Assembly (NCBI GenBank): GCA_900556715.1
Contig: USPM01000006.1
Location: forward strand, 1-40,679
Reading direction: 5' to 3'
From: an uncultured Megamonas sp.
GTDB taxonomy: Bacteria; Bacillota_C; Negativicutes; Selenomonadales; Selenomonadaceae
Length of the DNA: 40,679 nt
A model generated the notes under the pieces. It was not told the origin of the DNA. It was given only the letters and a program-made list of their open reading frames with translations, and did no database searches. Within the stretch, counting starts at the first letter, position 1; the number at the start of each line of letters is the position of its first letter. Shown here piece by piece: positions 34,907 to 40,679 of the stretch. Position numbers and translations under genes: made by a program.

Positions 34907-37390
34907 TTATTCTACTCCACGGAAGTAATGACCACGAGTAATATTTTGTTCATATTTAGTGATATTTTCAGGCATTAAAGCGAGATGATTATTGCCTTCG
35001 ATGATGATTTCTTTATAGAGTTTAGTGAATTTAGCTAATTTTTCTTTGGAGATATATCTGCCATCTAAGCGAATGCGGTCAATATGAAGATTGCTAAATT
35101 CTGGAACATGAGCGAGCATATTTAACTCTTTAGCATTTAATAGATGCATATGACAATATTGGTCTGTTACGATAGGGAATTTTTCATTTTTGCGATCACA
35201 AAGCCAATAATTATTTTTTTCGCAAGGTTTTGTACAAGTACCTTTATCTAAATTGCCTAAGAAACTGCCAAGCACACAGTATTCAGATACCATAAGTTCC
35301 ATATTACCATGAACGATACATTCAAGTGGTAAAGTAGAAGCATTATTTAATGTTTTTATTTGTTTAAAGTTTAGTTCAGGGGAAATAGTGGCTCCTTTAA
35401 TGCCATAATTATCTAAAAATGTTAAAGTTACATCATTATAGACATTGAAGGAGAAATCAGCCCAGATAGTGATATCTGTGAATTGTTTGATTAAGTACAT
35501 TTGTGCTAAAGTATGTGCATAAATCATATCTGGAGCGATATCTTTTATTTTTGTAAGCCAATTTGTAAAGGCTGTTTGTTCATTATCGCGCATGATACGA
35601 GGAGTAGCAAAAGCAATTTTAATATTAGCTTCACGGCAAAGTCTTGTAGCTTCAGCATACATTTCAGCAGTGATGAATTGATGATTATAAGATTCACCGC
35701 CAAATAAAACGATATCTGCTTGATTATCAATAGCTGTCTGTACTTTAGCGATAGTATCAACAGCGACTACAAGTTGAGGTCTATTCATTTGATTTAATGA
35801 TTTGGAAGCTAAATCTTGTTGCCAAATAGTATTATCAATTTTAGCAAGTTCTGGACGATGATAAGCTTCAAGACGCATGGACATTAATTTTTCAATTAAT
35901 AAACGGCGAGTATCATTCATGACGCTCATAGGCACGATGACATTTTCATCAATAGTGCAAGTTAAATTGTCTAATTGATAAATAGTATTGCCTAAACGTT
36001 CCATTTGTTTTTGTACTGTTTTTTCATCCATAGCACGTTTTAGAGCTGTTTCAACAATGAAATCGCTAGTTATTTGAGCACTATAACCATCTTCATCAGT
36101 AGCTTTTAACATAAATGGTTCATTGAGTTTAGCTATAGCTTCGATATTTAAATTTATTTTGCGTATTGGTGAAGCACTAGTATAATAACTGCGAGCTTTT
36201 TGCATGAGTTGAGCATCAAATACTTTAAATACTCGGTCATGCGGATGTACGCGATTTGGTACAGGTATGATGACTTCCATACCAGCACTAGCAGAAGTTA
36301 TTTCTTGATTTTTATAGATGATTTTTGATACATTGGTGCTTACACGACCACCGACTTTTACCCAAAAATCAATAGTATCACCGACATTTACATTATCTGT
36401 GAGCTTCATGATAGCTTGACGTTTATTATCGTCATAGCGAATTACTCTACCTACGAGACGACCGCGGTTATTTGGTCGTTTATCGCTCATCATGAATTTA
36501 CCTTGTTTTTTCTCTAGATAAGCAGTAGTAAAATCACGATTGAATATTTGAGAGAGATTTTTTTGAACATCTTCTTGAATTTCTGTATGTTGATAATAAG
36601 AGTCGATTTTTTGGCGGTAAGCATCAACAACGACAGCTACATATTCAGGTTTTTTCATGCGTCCTTCAAGTTTTAAAGAAACGACACCAGCTTCGATTAG
36701 TTCAGGAATTAATTCAAGTGTATTCATATCGCGAGGACTCAATAAATATTGTCCAGCATCTTTTAAAACATTGTTATTGTTTTTATCAACTAATGTATAA
36801 GGCAGACGACATGGTTGAGCACAGCGACCGCGATTGCCACTTCTGCCACCGATCATACTGCTCATTAAGCATTGACCAGAATAACATACACATAAGGCAC
36901 CATGAGCGAAAACTTCGATTTCCACATCACTATTACGGCAGATATGAATTATATCTTTTAATGTTACTTCACGAGATAAAACGACACGTGAAAAACCAAG
37001 TTCTTGAAGAGCAAGAACACCAGCTAAATTATTCACTGTCATCTGTGTACTAGCATGTAATGGTAAATCAGGAGCTACAAGTTGAGCTAAACGTGCAGCA
37101 CCTAAATCTTGAACGAGTACAGCATCAGCACCTATTTCATAAAGAAAACGAAAATAATCTGCAAGTGCAGGTATTTCAGAATTGTCTACTAAAGTATTTA
37201 CAGTTACATGGATTTTTACATTGCGTAAATGAGCAAATTCAATGGCTTCTTTTAAGCCTTGTTCATCAAAATTATTGGCATAAGCTCTTGCACCGAACAT
37301 TTTGCCTGAAAGATAAATAGCATCAGCACCACTTTCTACTGCGGCTTTTAATGCTTCCATGCTTCCAGCAGGGGCTAATAATTCTATCAA
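34907..37390 (-). CDS. U32-family protein with two U32 modules (RlhA-like)
   Basis: The 827-residue protein opens with MIELLAPAGSMEALKAAVES. It carries the U32 cysteine cluster in GALCVCYSGQCLMSS and GNRGRCAQPCRLPY (about 165-195), then a DUF3656-type region. A second shorter module starts at LVVAVDTIAKVQTAID, with its own cysteines in SEYCVLG and GTCTKPCEKNNYWLC. E. coli RlhA of this family hydroxylates 23S rRNA C2501 and is an iron-sulfur type protein; I infer a similar tRNA/rRNA hydroxylation role rather than peptidase activity. The start is TTG with GGAGG 8 bases upstream. It sits between zapA and mutS2. Confidence 0.88.
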   Translation of the reverse strand: MIELLAPAGSMEALKAAVESGADAIYLSGKMFGARAYANNFDEQGLKEAIEFAHLRNVKIHVTVNTLVDNSEIPALADYFRFLYEIGADAVLVQDLGAARLAQLVAPDLPLHASTQMTVNNLAGVLALQELGFSRVVLSREVTLKDIIHICRNSDVEIEVFAHGALCVCYSGQCLMSSMIGGRSGNRGRCAQPCRLPYTLVDKNNNNVLKDAGQYLLSPRDMNTLELIPELIEAGVVSLKLEGRMKKPEYVAVVVDAYRQKIDSYYQHTEIQEDVQKNLSQIFNRDFTTAYLEKKQGKFMMSDKRPNNRGRLVGRVIRYDDNKRQAIMKLTDNVNVGDTIDFWVKVGGRVSTNVSKIIYKNQEITSASAGMEVIIPVPNRVHPHDRVFKVFDAQLMQKARSYYTSASPIRKINLNIEAIAKLNEPFMLKATDEDGYSAQITSDFIVETALKRAMDEKTVQKQMERLGNTIYQLDNLTCTIDENVIVPMSVMNDTRRLLIEKLMSMRLEAYHRPELAKIDNTIWQQDLASKSLNQMNRPQLVVAVDTIAKVQTAIDNQADIVLFGGESYNHQFITAEMYAEATRLCREANIKIAFATPRIMRDNEQTAFTNWLTKIKDIAPDMIYAHTLAQMYLIKQFTDITIWADFSFNVYNDVTLTFLDNYGIKGATISPELNFKQIKTLNNASTLPLECIVHGNMELMVSEYCVLGSFLGNLDKGTCTKPCEKNNYWLCDRKNEKFPIVTDQYCHMHLLNAKELNMLAHVPEFSNLHIDRIRLDGRYISKEKLAKFTKLYKEIIIEGNNHLALMPENITKYEQNITRGHYFRGVE

Positions 37391-37447
37391 AATATTTTCC
37401 TCCAGTTATTTTCTTAGCTTATTATAATACACAGATTATAAAAAATA

Positions 37448-37476
37448 AATGGTAGTGCCATAAAATGCCTACCATT
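37448..37476 (-). terminator. Hairpin between zapA and the U32 gene
   Basis: Arms AATGGTAG and CTACCATT (nearly paired further inside) are followed by TTATTTTTTAT on the minus strand. It is 28 bases after the zapA stop, so read-through is needed if the downstream genes lack their own promoter. Confidence 0.65.
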
Positions 37477-37504
37477 AGTGGATGTCTTTGTGTTGTTTTT
37501 TAGC

Positions 37505-37771
37505 TTATTTATGTTTATTAGAGCGATTTTCATCGAGAATATCCCAAAATTCATTATAATCTTTTTTCAAGCGGATTAATTGTTCAGCTAATTGAAGTGC
37601 AGTTAATATTGCTACTCTATCAGGTGGCAAATATTGATTTTGTTTAGCTATAAGACGAATATTTTCATCTACAATCTTAGCAGCTTCTTGAATATCATTG
37701 ATATCACTATCTTTAGTATAGCGGAGCGGATATTTTACTCCCCAGATTTCTACAGTTACTTTGTTATTCAT
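37505..37771 (-). CDS. zapA: Cell division protein ZapA
   Basis: ZapA binds and bundles FtsZ filaments at the division site. The 88-residue short form starts MNNKVTVEIWGVKYPLRY. It continues with the family DINDIQEAAKIVDENIR and ends in a coiled-coil segment AEQLIRLKKDYNEFWDIL. It is the first gene of the minus-strand series, has its own promoter, and lies divergent to the DUF4127 gene. The U32 protein follows in the conserved order seen in several Bacillota. Confidence 0.93.
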   Translation of the reverse strand: MNNKVTVEIWGVKYPLRYTKDSDINDIQEAAKIVDENIRLIAKQNQYLPPDRVAILTALQLAEQLIRLKKDYNEFWDILDENRSNKHK

Positions 37772-37823
37772 AAAATCACCTTAACATTTAAAATAAGCCA
37801 TCATATATTCAGTATATATCCAT

Positions 37824-37852
37824 ATTATATACTAATACTATTTTTATAGCAA
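37824..37852 (-). promoter_or_regulatory. Promoter of zapA
   Basis: On the minus strand TTGCTA, a 17-base spacer and a perfect TATAAT, about 50 bases before the ATG. Confidence 0.7.
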
Positions 37853-37877
37853 AGTATTTTAAAGTTATGAAATCAAT

Positions 37878-37906
37878 TTGACACTAATTTATATATTTTT
37901 TAATAT
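37878..37906 (+). promoter_or_regulatory. Promoter of the DUF4127-LysO unit
   Basis: TTGACA (perfect), a 17-base spacer and TAATAT, about 50 bases before the DUF4127 ATG. It is divergent from the zapA promoter, only 25 bases away. Confidence 0.72.
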
Positions 37907-37955
37907 ATTAAGAATGAAGTAAATATAGAAGTAAATATCTATGGAGAAATAAGAA

Positions 37956-39641
37956 ATGAAATTAAAATTATATATAAAGCCAAAATGGTTATTATCACTT
38001 TTGGCAGTGGCTTTGATGATTATTTATTATTTAATTTTTATTCAATTACCACCAGCGACGTCTGTAGAGCTACAACAGAATTATAAATATAAATTAATTT
38101 TAATACCATTAGATACGAGGCCACCATGTCAAAAAATGGTGATAGATGCAGGGAAAATGGCAGGCGTGCAGATTATAACACCACCATCGGAGATGATGGA
38201 TTATTATACAAGACAAGGTGATACAAAAGAAATACAAAGATGGTTGATGGATAATATTGATAAATCTGATGGTGTGATTGTATCTATTGATCAATTATTA
38301 CATGGTGGATTATTGGCATCACGTGAATCAGGGACAAAACAAGATGAGTCACAGACTTTATTAAAATTTATGCGTGATTTAAAAATAAAGGCAAAAGATA
38401 AACCCATTTATGTTTTTAATGTTTTGCCAAGGATAACACCACCGCCGACTTTAGAAAGTGATAGCAAAAAGATGATAAAGATATCTCGTCTTATAGATGA
38501 GATAAGTATTTTTGCAAATGAAGATGATATAAAATTATTGGCAGATTTAAAAGAAGATATCAAACAAGAAGATTTAGATATTTATTTAGATTTGTTTAGA
38601 CGCAATACAGCTTTAAATAAAGAGTTGATAAATTTAGCTAAGGAAGGCATTATAACAAAATTAGTGATTGGTCAAGATGATGGTGAAGATTTTGGCATAC
38701 CAAATATGGAGAAAAAAAGCCTTGTAAATTATGTACACTCTTTGGGTATTAGTGATGATGTTGTAATGATTACTAAAGGTGCAGATGAGGTGGCTTTATC
38801 ATTATTAGCTAATTTTGTGCAGACAAAGACAAATTATCAACCTAAAGTGTATGTAGAATATAATGATGAGAAAGCTATGCGTACAGTCATGCCATTTATG
38901 GCGGGTTCTGTAGGTTCTACTGTAGAAGAAAAATTAGTGATGGCAAATGCTAAAAAAGTGAATTCTCCACAAGAAGCGGGCTTGATTTTATATGTTTTTA
39001 TTGGTGATGATGAAAATATATCTACACAGAGACAATCTGCATTAAAGATAAAAAAATATTTAGAACAAGGCAAAAAAGTTGTTTTGGTCGATTTGAGTAA
39101 ACATTTTTCGGCAAGCGAAGTATTATTCCCTATGTTATTAAAAGAAAATGTGCCAATCAATGAATTAACTTCTTATGCTGGTTGGAATACAGCTAGTAAT
39201 TCCATTGGAACAGCACTAGCAAATGCTATTATTTATAAGGCGATAAGGCCAACTTTTAATACGACGAATGATATGCTTGCAGTGGAGTATAATCGTTTAA
39301 ATATAAATTATGAAAGATTTATGGAAGATTATTATTATCTAAAGGAAGTAATTGACGTAATAAATATTACTTTAAGAAATCATGGTTATGAAAATGTAAA
39401 TGATTTGGATATGGAACATAATTATATTTGGATGAATGATTTATTACAGTTAGATATGCAAAGGCGAGCCAATCAATTAAATTATAGTAAAGCTTTTAAA
39501 ATGCCTTTTAAAGTACAAACACCAGAAGGAATATACGATTTAACTATTCGCAATTTGCAGGTAGATGTATTTTATCCATGGCCAAGAACTTTTGAAGTAT
39601 ATTTAGATGTGAGATTAAATTTATATAGATTAAATAATTAA
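37956..39641 (+). CDS. DUF4127 family protein, membrane-anchored
   Basis: The 561-residue protein begins with a basic residue cluster and one membrane helix (WLLSLLAVALMIIYYLIFI, about 12-30). A large domain outside the membrane follows. It contains LILIPLDTRPPCQKMV (about 46-61), GVIVSIDQLLHGGLLASRES, LVIGQDDGEDFGIP and ELTSYAGWNTASNSIGTALA, all recognisable DUF4127 segments. No enzymatic function is established for this family that I know of. The ATG has GGAGA about 9 bases upstream. It is followed within 27 bases by a split LysO transporter, which suggests a link to amino acid or cell-surface physiology; that is inference. Confidence 0.8.
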   Translation: MKLKLYIKPKWLLSLLAVALMIIYYLIFIQLPPATSVELQQNYKYKLILIPLDTRPPCQKMVIDAGKMAGVQIITPPSEMMDYYTRQGDTKEIQRWLMDNIDKSDGVIVSIDQLLHGGLLASRESGTKQDESQTLLKFMRDLKIKAKDKPIYVFNVLPRITPPPTLESDSKKMIKISRLIDEISIFANEDDIKLLADLKEDIKQEDLDIYLDLFRRNTALNKELINLAKEGIITKLVIGQDDGEDFGIPNMEKKSLVNYVHSLGISDDVVMITKGADEVALSLLANFVQTKTNYQPKVYVEYNDEKAMRTVMPFMAGSVGSTVEEKLVMANAKKVNSPQEAGLILYVFIGDDENISTQRQSALKIKKYLEQGKKVVLVDLSKHFSASEVLFPMLLKENVPINELTSYAGWNTASNSIGTALANAIIYKAIRPTFNTTNDMLAVEYNRLNINYERFMEDYYYLKEVIDVINITLRNHGYENVNDLDMEHNYIWMNDLLQLDMQRRANQLNYSKAFKMPFKVQTPEGIYDLTIRNLQVDVFYPWPRTFEVYLDVRLNLYRLNN

Positions 39642-39668
39642 ATATAAAATTTTAGGAGAGTGGATTTC

Positions 39669-39953
39669 TTGATAGAAACGTTGATCATGATAGTGGGTGT
39701 TGTCGTAGGATATTGTCTATTAAAAGTAAATGAACATAAGCGGATACTTGTGGCTAGTTTAAATAATAAAGTGCAATTAATAGCAGTAGCCTTAATTATT
39801 TTTATCATGGGAATAAATTTAGGCAGTATGGAAAATTTTGCACATAAAATGATAACTATGGGTTTACAGAGTTTAGTATTTGCAATATTGCCGACATTAT
39901 TTTCAGTAATAGTGGTGTATATTTTTAGCAGATTATTCATTATAAAAAATTAA
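39669..39953 (+). CDS. LysO-type lysine exporter, N-terminal part (separate gene)
   Basis: About 94 residues with three hydrophobic helices. The MGINLGSMENFAHKMIT segment aligns with the start of the E. coli lysine exporter LysO (YbjE; MGISLAFLDN). In E. coli this and the next gene's product form one protein of about 300 residues. I prefer the TTG at 39669 (AGGAGA 9 bases upstream) over a GTG at 39660 that abuts the ribosome site. It is 27 bases after DUF4127 and 21 before the C-terminal part. The second start has its own ribosome site, so this looks like a natural split rather than a frameshift. Confidence 0.82.
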   Translation: MIETLIMIVGVVVGYCLLKVNEHKRILVASLNNKVQLIAVALIIFIMGINLGSMENFAHKMITMGLQSLVFAILPTLFSVIVVYIFSRLFIIKN

Positions 39954-39974
39954 ATAGTAAAAGAAGGTTTGTAG

Positions 39975-40574
39975 ATGGTTTATATTGCATTATGTGCATT
40001 GATTTTAGGAATTATAAGTGGTCAATTTATTTTTGATAATAGTTGGCATGATTTATGTAGTGAATTAGCTGATTATGTTTTATATTTATTGATGTTTTCT
40101 GTAGGTATAAGCGTGGGCATGAATGAATCTATAATTGAGAAGATAAAAAATTATAATTTGACAATATTATTGATTCCTATAGGTGTAATTATTGGATCTA
40201 TTTTTGGCGGTATGATTTGTGGCTATTTGTTTAATATGAATTTAGTTTATAGTCTATCTATTGGTGCATCTATGGGTTGGTATAGTTTATCTGGTGTAAT
40301 GCTCGAGTCGCTTGCAAATGCACAGATAGGCACAATAGCCTTTTTAAGTAGTTTGATGAGAGAATTTATCGCTTTTATGATGATTCCAATATTAGTAAAA
40401 TATTTAAATCCATATGTAGCGATAGCAGCGGCAGGAGCTACAAGTGAAGATACAACGCTCCCTATGCTTATAAAATATAGTAGTGAAGAATTTATTATTA
40501 TATCTGTGATTAATGGTGTATTATGTTCAGTAGCAGTACCAATTTTAATAAACTTTTTCTTTTCTATATCATAA
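39975..40574 (+). CDS. LysO-type lysine exporter, C-terminal part (DUF340)
   Basis: The 199-residue membrane protein carries the DUF340 core. DYVLYLLMFSVGISVGMNES, SIGASMGWYSLSGVMLESLA, FLSSLMREFIAFMMIPIL and GATSEDTTLPMLIKYSSEE align with the central and final segments of E. coli LysO (GFGWYSLSGILL, RELIAIMLIPGL, GATSMDFTLPVL). About five to six membrane helices are visible. LysO exports lysine and thialysine; here it should work with the preceding small protein. The ATG has AAGG 7 bases upstream. A terminator follows 7 bases after the stop. Confidence 0.88.
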   Translation: MVYIALCALILGIISGQFIFDNSWHDLCSELADYVLYLLMFSVGISVGMNESIIEKIKNYNLTILLIPIGVIIGSIFGGMICGYLFNMNLVYSLSIGASMGWYSLSGVMLESLANAQIGTIAFLSSLMREFIAFMMIPILVKYLNPYVAIAAAGATSEDTTLPMLIKYSSEEFIIISVINGVLCSVAVPILINFFFSIS

Positions 40575-40581
40575 AAATAAA

Positions 40582-40622
40582 AAAAGCTGTAACATTGAGA
40601 AATTCTCTTTGTTACAGCTTTT
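40582..40622 (+). terminator. Terminator of the DUF4127-LysO unit
   Basis: A 13-base perfect stem (AAAAGCTGTAACA and its complement), extended inside by GAGAA/TTCTC, is followed by ATTTATG. The 57 bases beyond (to the window end) hold no gene I can support. Confidence 0.85.
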
Positions 40623-40679
40623 ATTTATGTACTTTAGTTAGTTGAGTACGCAGAGCGTGCGAAACAAAAAACCACTCGT

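Noticed and set aside
36718..37320. Two plus-strand frames (111 and 86 codons) opposite the U32 gene
   Set aside because: They are antisense to a well-supported gene, with His/Gln/Leu-rich composition typical of shadow translation.
39638..39940. 100-codon minus-strand frame opposite the LysO N-terminal gene
   Set aside because: The plus-strand product aligns with LysO and has a ribosome site; the reverse frame has no recognisable features.
1..40679. CRISPR array, prophage, insertion sequence or toxin-antitoxin pair
   Set aside because: No regularly spaced repeats, transposase, integrase, phage structural or toxin-like genes were seen on either strand.

Overview
The window is AT-rich (roughly one third G+C by eye) chromosomal DNA dominated by housekeeping genes. 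About 35 of the 39 protein genes, one tRNA and the RNase P RNA lie on the minus strand, from about 37.8 kb down to 0.3 kb. Three genes at the right end and a partial gene at the left end are on the plus strand. The ctsR-mcsA-mcsB-clpC-radA-yacL-ispD-ispF-gltX-cysE-cysS-mrnC order is the classic Bacillota arrangement. Together with the F420-ligase-like gene, the DUF4127 gene and the low G+C, it suggests a Negativicutes member, perhaps of the Megamonas type. That genus-level guess is inference only; no 16S gene is present. I see no insertion sequence, prophage or CRISPR array.

Layout, right to left as transcribed on the minus strand. (a) 37.8-29.0 kb: zapA, a double U32 protein, mutS2, a class A penicillin-binding protein and tyrS. 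(b) 28.9-28.0 kb: yebC from its own promoter. (c) 28.0-24.1 kb: a nitroreductase, ruvC, ruvA, an orphan potassium-channel RCK subunit, a TrmH-type rRNA methyltransferase and rnpB with a textbook promoter and terminator. (d) 24.1-21.1 kb: yqeK, an LCP-family cell wall ligase, rsfS and a CvfB-like S1 protein. (e) 21.1-16.7 kb: a three-subunit xanthine-dehydrogenase-type molybdenum hydroxylase, then xpt, a purine catabolism/salvage block. (f) 16.6-3.4 kb: the CtsR-controlled protein quality control operon running into DNA repair, isoprenoid, aminoacyl-tRNA and cysteine genes. (g) 3.3-0.3 kb: tRNA-Arg(CCG), a tiny zinc-ribbon gene, a thioesterase, murI, an unknown membrane-anchored protein and an F420-ligase-like enzyme.

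On the plus strand, 37.9-40.6 kb holds a DUF4127 protein followed by a LysO-type lysine exporter split into two genes. The left edge holds the 3' end of an Rrf2-type regulator with three FeS-type cysteines.

The most open questions are small. They are a 49-codon gene overlapping the clpC stop, a 51-residue zinc ribbon, a promoter-hairpin leader ahead of the thioesterase-murI genes, a strong hairpin between gltX and cysE, and the DUF4127/split-LysO unit. I found no clear defence or mobile system. Terminators and promoters were found by reading hairpins and -35/-10 boxes by eye.
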